Program-made: the position numbers and the translations under genes
The notes under the pieces: model-generated
Databases searched by the model: none
The model's input: only the letters and a program-made list of their open reading frames with translations
What the model was told of the DNA's origin: nothing
In this document: piece after piece, positions 24,304 to 36,320 of the stretch
Layout: the number at the start of each line of letters is the position of its first letter
Numbering within the stretch: the first letter of the stretch is position 1
Origin: Cokeromyces recurvatus
Taxonomy: Eukaryota; Mucoromycota; Mucoromycetes; Mucorales; Mucoraceae
NCBI RefSeq assembly: GCF_025118155.1
Contig: NW_026251433.1
Span: forward strand, 62,001 to 126,000
Length of the DNA: 64,000 bases
Direction of reading: 5' to 3'

Positions 24304-25888
24304 GGTGAAATATACAAGATAAAGTGTTTAGAAAAAATATTTCATCATCATCCTTTCATACATGTGTTTGATAAAGATGGATTTAAAATGGTGAATACAG
24401 AGAGGGGACAATCGTTTTTGATTTTTGGAGGGGTGAACCAAGTTTGAAGAGAGAGAGAGAGAGGGACACCAGAATGGTTGAAGAAGTTTCAATGAATTTC
24501 TTGGAAGTTATTAAGCTGTTTCAAATGTATGAGACACTATCGCGTAACTTGAAGAGACTATGAAGATATCACTTTGCGCTTGATAGTTCACTGACAAAGC
24601 TAGGAAAATTGGCCGTCTTTTGAAGAACGCCAAGATTGAGATGATAACCCATATAGTGTACAGAAGACAAGATATATGAGTTATTAATCCAATAACTTGT
24701 AAGTGGGATCATTATCTCCAAAATATTGCCTTTTATAAACTATCCATGTTATGTTTTCCTTTCGGTAATAATTTAGCCGAGTCATTATTGATTGGTCTAG
24801 AGATTCAGGTACACAAAATTTAGCAGCGCCAAGATCAAAGAAGAACTAAATATCAATTTTTTAAAATCAACAATTTTTGTTTTGTTCTCATATAGAGTAG
24901 TTTCTTCATTAGTTGAGTCAATTTTTATCAGTTTTTAAGCTTATTAAATTGGTCGTGGATGAAGAATAAATGCTTTGAACACCCAGAACCCTTATTACTG
25001 TGGCTTTTACATAAATATCAAATATTCATTACACAATAATATTGTATTAAACGATATCATCACGTCAAACATGAATTGTTAAATGTAAAGCCTCTAAATA
25101 AAACTCTTATTAAATAAGCAGTCTATCAAACACAATACCCCCCGATCATGCTTGTTGATAATATATATTATCAAGAGGTCAACATCTAACACAACACCAA
25201 TGAAATAAAGAATCTTTATCATCTATTAACCACAAGAAAAGTATAAATTGCCAGATAGTTTGCGCAAGAAGAATAGATAGTTTTTTTTTTCAGAAATAAT
25301 ATGTTATGTGTGAAAATGTAGCAGCTAGTTTTCGTTATGTATTGCATAGAGAAATTATATCATTTCTTTATGAATTGAAAGGCAGTTGTTGCTGTTGTAT
25401 TCCAAATAGGTAAAAGACATAGCTACGTTAATAACTTCTGATTACATTGAATCTTGTCATTCCTGACAATGTGTACTAGCAGCTTGAACAAAACTCTAGC
25501 TTAAATCGACTCTCTCTTTCACATAAATTGATAAACAGGCAGCTCCATGACTGTTACGACAATACCTCTTTATATAAATGTCAATACTTTTTTGCCTAAA
25601 GTGATAACAACAAAATATATTCTAAAAAAAAAAAAAGAAAAATTACATTATTCTAAGAGACAGATGTATACATATAAAATGTTATTATCAGAATAGTCAG
25701 TTGATAGAATAGGAATAGAATAACATAAAGACCTTTTATTGCGATAAAGTCAAGTATTTTATACATGTCTTTTTTTTTATTTGTTTTGTTAAACATTATA
25801 ATATAAACTATGAATTATTAAAGTAATGGAAAGAAAAAAATAAAAATAAAAATAAAAAAAATAATGATATATATTTATATAAATTCAT
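24050..25888. other. Intergenic region with LINE debris
   Basis: 1.8 kb without an intact gene. It contains about 26 T at 24278-24303, a GA repeat near 24450-24462 and a short LINE relic at 24480-24665 (listed separately). The rest (24700-25600) looks like mutated, formerly more complex sequence, but I cannot assign it. Confidence 0.45.
24480..24665 (-). mobile_element. LINE (non-LTR) C-terminal fragment, decayed
   Basis: Reading the minus strand gives HYMGYHLNLGVLQKT, then YLHSLFKLRDSVSYI and NSLITSK, broken by two in-frame stops. The pattern follows the region after the reverse transcriptase domain in fungal LINEs (YLGYP..., then IHSQRNLSIRGR..., then NSLILSK). Order and spacing match that family region. 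The match is by memory of the pattern only, so it is moderate evidence. Confidence 0.45.
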
Positions 25889-27706
25889 TTAAGCAGATTC
25901 TGCATGAGAAAGATTTTCCTTTTTTTCAGTGAATATTCCAGAATTGGCGTCTTCTTCACGACGAAGACCTTTTTCTGCAATCCACTTTTCTATGACTTCA
26001 TGAGGAATCTTTTTACGAGGATTGTGTTCGAAAACAATATCCATTTCTTCAAGCTAAAAAAGAATAATAATTAAACTCATATTATATTCTCTTTTTTTTT
26101 TCCTATTTACCGTATAACCTTTAGTTTCAGGATAGGCAATAAAGACATGAAGAGCCATTAAAAAGTTAAAGGCGGCAAAAAGGAAATAAAGACCATATCG
26201 AATACGTTCCATTAATAAGGGAACAACAAAATTCAAAACCCAATTGAATAACCAATTTGAAGCAGTCGACAAGGAAACAGCCTTGGCACGAACACGAAGA
26301 GGATAAATTTCAGCAGGATAAATCCAACCTAAGGGGCCCCAGGTAGTAGCAAAACAAGCAACAAAGAGATAAATACAAGCTACAACTCCATCTGCCTTTG
26401 ATTTACTAATCAATACTTGCCATTTACCATCTTGAGGGTTAATAGCCCATTGACCTGTAGATAGGACACCGCCTACAACCCATAAGAAAACAGACATCAG
26501 TAAAGCACCCACTATCATAGTCGGACGACGCCCCCATCTGTCGACATAAAGAATAGCAGGAATAGTCATGACAACATTTACAACATAGGAAACACCAGAA
26601 GAAACGAGTACAGCCTCTTGTGAATCACCAATACCAGCTTGTTGAAATAAAAAGACGACATAAAACATAATAATATTCATACCCGTCAATTGCTGCCAAA
26701 CTTGAAGACATACACCAAGGGAGACACGATAGAACATACCTGGCTTCAATAAATCAGCATAACTATGAGAAGCGATTTCTTTATCAAAATGAATCGTAGC
26801 ATTGATTTCCTCCATTTCAAGTTGAACTCGAGGATGATGAATATCACCATTACCATGAATATCAGCAATCACTTTTAAAGCTTCCTCTACTCGTCCTTTG
26901 CTAGCTAACCAACGAGGAGAGAAAGGAAAAGCCCACATACCTAAAGTAAGGATGATAGCAGGCACAGCTTGAACACCCCATGGAATACGAAAGGCAGCTG
27001 TATTTTTAATAAATTGACAGCCATATTGAATCCAAAAACTTGATTTAAATTAATATAAGTTACTATGATAATAATAATAATCAATCCATCCATCAACTTA
27101 CGAAATCATAATACCCCAAGTGATAGCCCATTGTTGAACAGCAACTATACGACCACGAATTTCTTTTGGTGCAATTTCGGATTGATAAAGAGGAACAACC
27201 ATTGAAGTAATACCTACTGAAATACCATTCAAGACACGACCTACACAGAGTAATGCAACACCATTACTTGCAGCTTGAAAAACTGAACCTATAATAAAGA
27301 TAACCGATGCACCAATTAAAGTATATTTACGAGAATATTTATCAGCAAAGAAACCAGCAATTAAAGCGCCCACAAAGCAACCAGCTGAAAGAGAACCATT
27401 TATACCACCTTGTAACACTGAACCAGGATCATGAAAATAATCTTTATATCTACAAATCATAATGAATACCAGATTTTTTTTTTAAAAAAAAAGGTATAAA
27501 AAAACTACTTACTGAATGGTACCAATAACGCCTGAGTTTGAGCCAATATCAAAACCAAACATGATACCTGCAATAGCGGCAAATGCGCCAATTGCCTAAT
27601 AAGTATACAAATATATATATATAAACATGTAAATAAATACTTTATAAATCATGATATATTTAATATTTACATAGACATTTGATGTGAGTCTCGTCAAATA
27701 ACCCAT
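25889..27706 (-). CDS. MFS hexose/sugar transporter
   Basis: Proton-coupled or facilitative sugar porter in the plasma membrane. Exons are 27671-27706, 27513-27595, 27102-27449, 26111-27038 and 25889-26053, 519 residues, close to the usual 500-570. Family signatures: GFDIGSNSGVIG in the first helix, ADKYSRKYT after helix 2, GRVLNGISVGITSMVVPLYQSEIAP, LQVWQQLTGMNIIMFY in helix 7, VDRWGRRPTM in the second half, GWIYPAEIYPLRVRAKA, and PETKGYTLEEMD joined across the last intron. Twelve membrane helices are expected from the hydrophobic pattern. The short C-terminal tail has the acidic/basic pattern common in fungal transporters. Substrate is not determinable; similarity to glucose-type transporters is general. 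Confidence 0.93.
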
Positions 27707-30155
27707 ATTGACGATTATTACTTTAAAATTAAAGATAAGATCAAATAATAATAATAATAAAAAGAATAAAAAAAATGTAAGAAAAAAGGTAAGAAAAAAA
27801 AAAAAGAAAGAAAGAAAAGGCTAAATTAATGAAATCAAATTTTGTCTTTTATTATATATATATATATATATTTTTTTTTTTTTAATTTTTAATTTTTTTA
27901 ATTTTTTATTTTTTTTACCTTTATTTACCTCCTCTCAAAATACTAAATTCAGGGAATGGAGTACACATTCATCAAATAGGAAGTATTACTTAAGCCTTGA
28001 AGTCCTTCCATGTGATTTGTATAATGTAAAATTGTATTGGACTGGAAAATTTCATGTACAGAAGATGACAGTGATTAAGTAATCAAAGAAGTACAAAAAA
28101 AAAAAAAACTTACTGCTTTTCCCCTTAAGAAAAATGATCTTCTTGTGAGAAAATATTAAAAAGTTCCACAAGAATAAATAAATAAATTCCTGTCTATTGT
28201 TAAATATATTTATGATTCTTTTTCTTTTTTTAACAGGTTAGAATTTTACTATTCCACATAAATATGCATACAGGAATCTCTCATCTTCATTATTGACCAC
28301 TTGATAACCTATTGAAATAAACATGTCAGTTACACAATCTAGTCATATTGTTATTATTATTATACACATATCCATTTCTCTTGTACGATAGCAAGTAGTA
28401 GAAGTAGTAGAAGTAGTTATAGTAGTCATTTCTGTATTACATTGAGTCTCGTTTCTCTTTTTTTTTTTATTATTATCAGAATAAAAAAGAAGGATATTGT
28501 ACTTTACCTTCTACTTATTTATTATTTTATTTATCTATTTAAACAAAAAAAGATCAGTTTGCAATAAAGCAGAATATTTCTCTTTTGTTACTATTTTTCA
28601 AATCATCGGTATTCCGTGTAACAAAGTGTATACATGATAAATAGTTTCTTTTCTCTTCCCGCTTTCTTCCCCACATAAATTAACAAATTGGAGAATGTCT
28701 TACCATAAATTCTATGTGGGGACAAAATCATTCGTTTAATAAAAGTCGTTGTCGTTGTTTTAAATTAGGATGGATCTAAATCAACCATCTTTTATGCAGG
28801 AGATGTACATAACAACGTTATTTGACATGATAATATAAACTACTAGATTTATTATAAGAAAGAAGGGGGGGGAAGGAAAGAATGACTTGTAGCCTAGTTG
28901 AATGATCAGTATACTATGCTACAATATCAAATACGCCGCATTCTTCTGCTTTTCCTCAAAAATAGTGCTACTACTAAGGGGCTGTTTTCTACTCATTTAG
29001 AATTAGAATATTACAAGATGCGTGGCGGTGCTCGTTGTATGATGTTCCCCCGGTTTTATTAAACTGTATAACTTGATTCAATTACAGGGATTACAAGAAG
29101 GGTGCATTTATTTCAGTAAAAAGAATATCATGTCATGTTCCAAAAAAATAAATAAAGGCCTACACTATTATTCATGTTAAAGAACCGACTTCTTTTAGCT
29201 ACAACTTGTTTCTTTTGTAAAGTGAATAAGTCAAAATAATCTCGATTTTTCTTTGTTAATCCCCATATATTCTTTTTTTTTGGTTCGCTTAATTTGCTAT
29301 ATAGTATTTTCAAATACATATTAAGAAAAAAAAAAAAACTATATTTGTATATAATGCATTCAAGGCAATGAGATTCGTATTGTTTCTGATAAGAAAATTG
29401 CAAAATGAAGGGTTTTGAACCAGCCAGTGTCTCATTAGTGAGTAGTCCATTCTTATTGTTGCGGATAGTATAAAATTAAATAAATTGTCCGCAATTATAT
29501 TTAGCCTTCCTCCTCCTTCTCGCACCACCACCACAACATAATGTTGTGACTCTCTATTGACATAATACAAAGTTCTACCGAAAATCTGTAGCTGTAAAGT
29601 TGACTGCAGTTCTGTAGATATAATAAAGTCATTAGTGGCTATACAATCATCTCTCAAGCTGATCAAAGAATACTATGGTTCAAGATAAAGATATATATCT
29701 ATATACATATATATACATATATCTATAAAGGGGTTCTAAATTGAAGAAGCATGTATGCTTGTTAACCTAAAGAAATTTTACTAGTAAACAAAAGAACATT
29801 TAGAATAGAATAGACTCAGATGGTTGGAACTTATTAATATAAATATCTCCTGTATAAAGAGATGATTGACTTAAAATAGCTTCAATAGGCGACAATAAGA
29901 ATTCATAAATATTAGCCAATATTATACACATATAAAACATCACTTTCTCACTATTTTTTAACTTGTCAAGAAAATTGTCGTTCATGTCCATGCTATTTTA
30001 ATTGTGACAATAACGGACAACTATCTACTGCTACATTACGTAATTCTTTCCTTCAAAACCATACAAATTTCCATTTACTCCAGCTATTATCTCATGCCTA
30101 TAGATCTTTTTTTTTTTTTTCTACTATAAATAAAATTATCTTTGAACGCGTTATT
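27707..30155. other. Intergenic region upstream of AP endonuclease gene
   Basis: 2.4 kb with T-rich and TA repeats near 27850-27905. Minus-strand frames at 29310-29666 (118 codons) and 29800-29991 (63 codons) contain less repetitive sequence, including LQLQIFGRTLYYVN, which faintly recalls a block found in multicopy proteins of Mucorales. I cannot support a gene, and they may be relics. Confidence 0.4.
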
Positions 30156-31465
30156 ATGAATTTTTTTTTACGAGCACGACGACTGAGTCCTTTTTCTTTA
30201 ATCACACATAAAAATTTTCGGACATCTTCTTTGTCTGCTATATTTTTTAATCAACTCAACATGTCCACAGCAAAAAAAACTACAGTTAATTTAACAGAAA
30301 AAGTAGCTGTGAGCAATAAACGCGCTTCATCTCTAGACGATGGATCCGATAAAGATGTTAAAAAAGTAAAAACAACAAAGACAACAGTAACAACAGTCAA
30401 GAAAAAAAAGAGTTCAACATGGGAACCTTTTGATCCTTCATTACCAAACAACATGACATTTCCTACTCAATTTAATATTTCATCTAAACCTGAAGGTACC
30501 GTTAAAATTGCTTCTTATAATGTAGCTGGCTTAAATGCTTGCATCAAAAAGGGCTTCAATAGATATATTGATGCCGAAGATGCTGATATTATATGTCTCC
30601 AAGAAACCAAAGTCAACGCCCCTTTGTCTACTGCTGTTGATGATAAAGTATACAAATATCGTTATTGGTCATTTGATGAGAAAAAGGGATATGGTAATAT
30701 AGTATACATGCATACATACATACATATATAACAGATTGCTAATCCCTCTTCTCCCCTCTTTTTTTTCTTTCTTAAAAAGCTGGAGTCGCTATCTTTTCTA
30801 AATTCAAGCCAGAACATGTAGCTTATGGAATACCTGGCTATGAGCAAAAGACGCGTGGAAGAGTGATTTCGTTAACATTTCCTGCTTTTACTTTAATTGG
30901 TTGTTACGTTCCTAATGCAGGTGATAAACTTGTTCGTTTGCCTGACAGACGTGTCTTTAATGATCACATGGAAAAATATATTCGTTCACTTCAAAAAGAA
31001 GGAAAAGCAGTTATCTGGACAGGGTAAGATTCATAATATATATATATGCATATATAAACGTAGATTGATGCACTCAACTTTATTTTATTTTTTAATAGTG
31101 ATTTGAATGTAGCTCATACAGCTGATGATCTCGCACGTCCTGATACAAATCAACGTTCAGCAGGTTTCACAATTGAAGAAAGAACTGATTTTGATAAAGT
31201 TTTAAATCCCTCAACAGAAGATAGTTCTTTACCTGGCTTGATCGATACTTGGCGTCATTTACATCCTGACCAAAAAGGACATTATACTTATTATTCATAT
31301 CGTTTCAGATGTCGTGAAAAACTGATTGGTTGGCGATTGGACTATTTTACAGTTACACCTGATCTAATCAATAATGTTGTTTCAAGTGAAATTAGACATG
31401 AAGGATGGGGTGCAAGTGATCATGTACCTTTAGTTTTAACACTAAAAGATGTGAAAATGGCCTAA
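30156..31465 (+). CDS. APEX1: APE1-type AP endonuclease (ExoIII family)
   Basis: Cuts DNA 5' to abasic sites in base excision repair. Exons are 30156-30693, 30780-31023 and 31099-31465. Catalytic-domain motifs: KIASYNVAGLNA, ICLQETK (metal-binding Glu about 150), GRVISL, YVPNAGD, TGDLNVAH (joined across intron 2), RLDYFTVTP and GASDHVPLVL (catalytic His). It has the compact APE1 form without the extra C-terminal zinc finger of Apn2. The first 35 residues are Arg-rich and amphipathic with no acidic residues, which suggests mitochondrial import. A second Met at residue 36 (30261), just before a Lys-rich nuclear-type segment with KDVKKVKTTK, would give a nuclear form. Dual targeting by alternative starts is inferred. 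It is tail-to-tail with the gene at 31722. Confidence 0.93.
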
Positions 31466-31537
31466 GGAAGAAGAAGAAAAAAAAAGTAGTTACATAATAA
31501 TTTTTCATTTATTTATTAGTGTATAAATAATATATGA

Positions 31538-31538
<1 letters not shown>

Positions 31539-31600
<62 letters not shown>

Positions 31601-31601
31601 C
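31539..31601. repeat. ACATAT hexanucleotide microsatellite
   Basis: About ten copies of the unit ACATAT lie between two convergent genes. In one frame they read as a His-Ile repeat, but this is not a gene. Confidence 0.9.
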
Positions 31602-31721
31602 ATGTATATATATATATTTTTTTTTTGAAAATAGTTATAAATATCAAAAAAAAAAAGGAGAAGGGGGTTTTACAATGTCTACAAAAAGAGAGGGAGAGAA
31701 AAAAAAAAGTACATGCATAAA

Positions 31722-33166
31722 TTAAGCAACGTTTGGTTTTTGTTCAATTTGATCCGGTTTTAAATCATGATGATGACCATCGGTAGAAACAGCAGCTGTC
31801 AGTGTAGGTGACGTTATATTAGATCCAGGGGCATGATTATAATAGGTGCCTGATTGTTGATAGTTAGCAGTAGAGCCCATCATATTACTTTCAACAGGAT
31901 GATGGCCATAATCATGTGACATATAATCATGTTGAGGTATATTATATTCTTGTCCTTGTTGTTGACCATAATATTCTTGACTGTAATTAGAAGGAAGAGT
32001 TCCTTGTTGTTGTTGTTGTTGTTGTTGTTGCTGTTGCTGACTATAGATATCATGATAAGCCACGTTATTATTGTTATTATTATTGTAATCTTGGTATTGA
32101 GGTTGATAGGCTGTCATGTTTGCATTTTGATGATATCCATATTCTTCGTCATTTAAATTCATATAACCATTTGGATTAGAAGTAGGCGGTACAAATCGAC
32201 GAGCATGTTGAAAAGGTGATGTAGAAGATAAGTTTTCGGAGGAATGCATAGCACTCGCTACTGCTCCTGCGCCAACAGCATTACTTAAATTATGATTCTC
32301 TGTCATCTTTATATCATAATCATCATCATTTGAATCAAAATTATTAGGACTATCACGACGACGAGTACGACTCGTACAACCTCCACGACGATTCAACCAT
32401 GTAAAGATACCAGCAATCAATGCAACGCCAACTAAACGCAAGTATTAATTATTAAAACAAAAACTAGTATAATAAAAAGAAGACCTTTCATTTTCTCTCT
32501 CTCTCTCTCTCTCTTTTTTTTTTCTCACTTACCAAGACCACCAACTACTGAACCAGCAATAATAGCAGTTTTGTTCGGATTATCTTCTGTGTTATTGTCC
32601 TTTTCTTGTTGAGGGTTATTGATATTAGTAGAGGAACCTTTAGTTGTATTTGTAATGCTGGACTGATTATTTGAAGATTGTGTTGCTTGTTTCCCGGTCG
32701 ATGAATTAACATTAGAAGTCGCAATAACATCAGCAGAGGAGTCGCTTGTGGGTTGTGGGTTACTATCCGAGACGAGTGTATTAGATGACGTAGCTACTAT
32801 AGGATCTTGAGTACGTGTTGATTGAACGGGAGCCTGAGTGGTGAGTGGTTGAGTAGGAGCTTGTGTCTTTGGTGGTTGAGCTTGAGCTTCTGTCGTTGTT
32901 GTCGTTTCTTCTTTGGGTGGATCCACTTTTGAGGTAGTCACCGCAGGAGGTGGAGGTGCTGCTGTTGTTGCATCAGAAACAGCTGATGTTGTTGTATTAG
33001 AAACAGCGGGTGGAGGTGCTGCTGCTGTTGTTGCATCAGAAGCAGCTGATAGAGATGCTTCTGTATTAACTTGTTGTTGACTAACTCCAGCTTGTTGTGA
33101 ATAAGTTAGACTTATAAAATGTATAACTATACAAAAAAGTATTGTTTTCTTTAAAGTAAATTTCAT
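31722..33166 (-). CDS. Mucin-like single-pass membrane protein (WSC/MID2-like layout)
   Basis: Exons 32533-33166 and 31722-32431, 447 residues. The N-terminus is a signal peptide (TILFCIVIHFISLTYS). A long Ser/Thr/Ala/Pro-rich region follows, with imperfect repeats such as SDATTAAAPPPAVS and TQAP units; this is probably heavily O-mannosylated. One membrane segment is assembled across the intron (AIIAGSVVGGLG joined to VGVALIAGIFTWL), followed by a basic stop-transfer, RRGGCTSRTRRRD. The cytoplasmic tail is Asn/Gln/Tyr-rich with a run of about 13 Gln (32009-32040). The layout is that of fungal wall-stress sensors, but no Cys-rich WSC domain is present, so a sensor function is inference only. 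47 A lie upstream at 33344-33390. Confidence 0.82.
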
Positions 33167-33338
33167 TAATCGAAAAAAGAAAAAGAAAAAAAAAAGAGAG
33201 AGAGAGAGAGGAAAGAAAAGAGAAAGAAAGAAACAAAGAAATATAATAAACGAGTTTGAAAGACAGTATAAAGTACCTGGTTTATTTTTATGGAAAATAT
33301 TATATACTCCTTTTATTGTCTGAAAGAATCCCGAACCC

Positions 33339-33392
<54 letters not shown>

Positions 33393-34049
33393 CTGATTTA
33401 TGTTACACTGCAAACTAACATTGATGTCTTAAATTAAGGAAGAGCAAGTATCAGCATCTATTTTTTTTTTATAATGGAAATAATCTGACGAATGGCATGA
33501 TGTGCACTTTGCTACATAATAAATTTTATATCAGAAAGAGGAAGAGGAAGTCACTTTCTCGAAGTTTGTTGCAAATATGAAAGGTGCAATAGAGCTTATT
33601 TTGGACAAAGGTCTATTTTTAATAATATAATAAGTTTCGTGTTACATGTATCATTGATATGTAGAAAAAAAAAAGGATAATTTCCTAGTTCCCCTTTTTC
33701 TGAAATGCGGGGATTAAAAATATATTTGTGCCCTTTTGCTATAAGCAGTTATATCAATTATTTTATATTTTTAGTCTAATCCTTGCCCATTTTAATGTGA
33801 TTTTGAAAAAAATAAAAATAAAAATAAATAAATTCTAAATATGCACAAGTTTGTTATTAAAGTTGTAATTAGTATCCTTTTTTTTTTTTTTTTTTGTAAA
33901 CAGCATCTATATGATGGCTTATTTACCAATTTTAGTAAATTATAATAATACGCTTAGAATAATATTTTATTTTAAAGACCTAATTAGCACGAGATATTAT
34001 TATTTAGTATATCAAATTTGTCCGAGTTGGATCGATTAAGGAAAAAAAA
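33167..34049. other. Intergenic, long A-tract
   Basis: The 5' flank of the mucin-like gene. Contains GA and A-rich sequence (33182-33240) and a run of 47 A at 33344-33390. No gene seen. Confidence 0.5.
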
Positions 34050-36320
34050 AAGGAACTAAATAAATTTCTTTAGGATTAGAATGGAGAAAACTGAGAATAA
34101 GAGAATTTTATAGCTGAAATATTATGGTATGTGGAAGGGAGAGAATCAACTTATTGTGTTAAAGGTAATCAAGTTTGTGTAGTAAGATACAGATACTAGA
34201 CCATCCTATTTTTCAAGGACTGATGAATTGTGAAGTTTGAGGCTTTCTGCATGGAAGGCAGTTTAGATGGGGGTCGATAACTGTTTCTGGCATTTGTAGT
34301 CTACTATTTATTTGTAAACAATATATAGCATGTTATTTTGTGAGAAGCTGAGAAGTATGTTTAGGACAAAAAGTGAAGTACCCATTAAGCTTCCAACGTT
34401 ATCGACATTCAAAGGATCGGGCCTATAGAAATCGTTAATTGACAAACGAAAAGGTGTGTAGAATGAGTAGCAGACCTATTTTATTCAAATTATTTTGTAG
34501 GAATTGTTAGTGTAGATACTTGAATTTTTTTTGGTATCTGAAGAGTGGGCTTCTGACAGGTACTTTTTTTATGATGGGGCTTTAGTGAGTTCCTAAAAGA
34601 CGGTTATACATAGACCAAGAGGGTTTTTGTTAACATTGATAAGAATTATTTATATTATTCGAGAGAAGCTTAAGAAGATTGAAATGACCACCAGGACGAA
34701 AAGCAATATCGAGATAGAAAAAAAAAAAAAAAAAAAGAAGGTTGTTTCTGCGTGAGATTCACCACATATTTTATATGTTAACAATTGACTCTCAGAATCT
34801 AAAATGACGCATTTATTGGGATTCTATTGAAACCCAAGACTATAATTATGCTGCTCACATATACATAAAAGTTCAGTCATCTTGTATTGTCCATCTATAA
34901 GTACAGCACCATCAGCATACAGTGAACAGTTAACAAGCTGTACAAGTCGAAGGGATGATAAGTTCTTAGAAGGCTATTGCTACCATAATAATTTAAGTAA
35001 TTCTTTGATGTAAATAGAGAATAGGAATGAAGAGATAATTGATCCCTGAAGGACCCCAGTATTTGGATGGAAATAATATGACAATAAGCTGTTTAAGATA
35101 ACTTCTATTTGAACTTTATCAAAGATACTTTGAATGAGGAAAACAAGCAAGTTGAGAGCTGTAGTTCAAAGTGTATTTCAAATATAATGACGACTAATAG
35201 GATCGTAAGCGAGTTTCATGACCAAAAAGGTAAGCATTGATAGGATTTGATACTGATGTCAAAGAGTAATTATAGAGAACTGAGAGACACAACACCTTAT
35301 TAAGTGATTCACATACAATTTAGAGACCAACTTGAGCGATATCTAATAAAGGGTTATTTGCTATTAGAAACTTTTTTAAACAGTATCTGGGTATTTTTTG
35401 TAAAATTGAAGTAAGGCTAATTGGAGGAGAACTGTGAATTTTCTAGAGACTCCTCCCCCTCTCCCCCCCTTTTTTTAATAGATTGGTATGACCTAAGTAA
35501 TAAGCTACTTAGCTGGAATGTAAGATTATTGTTAGCATAATTAGAACAAAATGAAAAGGTTAGATGCAATTTTATTTTGTAAGGGATATAGCATTTCTCT
35601 GCATATATGATCGATATAAGGATCTTTCTTTCTAGATAAATTTCTGATAGACGTTTGAATATCATCAATCATAATTGAACAATTCGTAACAAGGAAAAAA
35701 TACTTTTGATTATTGATTAGTTTATCTACATTAACTAGAGTAAGATCCAACAAGAGATGACTGGATTAGATTAAATAAAGGAGAAACGCCATCATATCTG
35801 TATCGCTTTTAGGGATAGTAGGATTAGAGAAAGACGGTTTTAAGAGTTCCTTTCTTTTTAATTTTATTAAATCTTGCAATGGCTTTGGTATATTCTCCAG
35901 CTTTCATTTTAGTACAAAATCATCTTTAAGTTCCTCGTCGTATTTGTAGCACTCATTTTCGTAATTTAGTTTTAGCTTTCCGGTTTAGAACCCAGTTTTC
36001 TAGACAGTTAGGGCTGGAGAATTTTATCCATTCTCGGTAGTAATGTTACAGCATATGGATGTGGCGTCTTTTTTTTTGGTATGATTTAACTATCCAATAA
36101 TTAAATAAATTGTGAAGCACAGTTTTTATTAAATCCCCTATCACTACCAATGGATATCCTTTTATCTTGCATATTGCCATACATACAGCAGTCCTCTGCC
36201 AAATCACAAAGGTGCAAACTTCCAAAAATACCATTATGGAAAAAATGCCAACTCGACATACTATCATAAGATGCTAAAAAAAAAAGAAACTTAGGCACTT
36301 TCAACAACAGTTTCTGCAAA
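34050..36320 (-). mobile_element. Decayed LINE (non-LTR) retrotransposon
   Basis: Ordered fragments of one non-LTR element can be read on the minus strand in several frames, all broken by stops and frameshifts. They are: an endonuclease-like part at 36050-36320 with YPLVVIGDL in place of the GDFN motif; a linker near 35560-35680 with SIRNLSRKKDPYIDHICREM where LINEs have a KSPGxDGI block; an RT palm near 35060-35250 with MKLAYDPISRHYI, HPNTGVLQGSIISSFLFSIY and IFDKVQIEV; the second catalytic block near 34909 as CSLYADGAVL (normally ADD); then NYSLGFQ and NPNKCVIL; and FRPGGHFN near 34680. Gene order and strand are consistent from 5' to 3'. The catalytic Asp pair is altered (ADG), so it is dead. 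Ends were not resolved; no poly-A tail or target-site duplication was identified. Confidence 0.8.

Noticed and set aside
29310..29666. 118-codon minus-strand frame
   Set aside because: Contains a block faintly like a Mucorales multicopy protein, but no start context, no continuation and a Val/Gly simple repeat; too weak to call.
31539..31601. His-Ile repeat peptide
   Set aside because: Translation of an ACATAT microsatellite between convergent genes.
31929..32156. 75-codon frame with long Leu run
   Set aside because: Antisense of the Gln run in the mucin-like gene.
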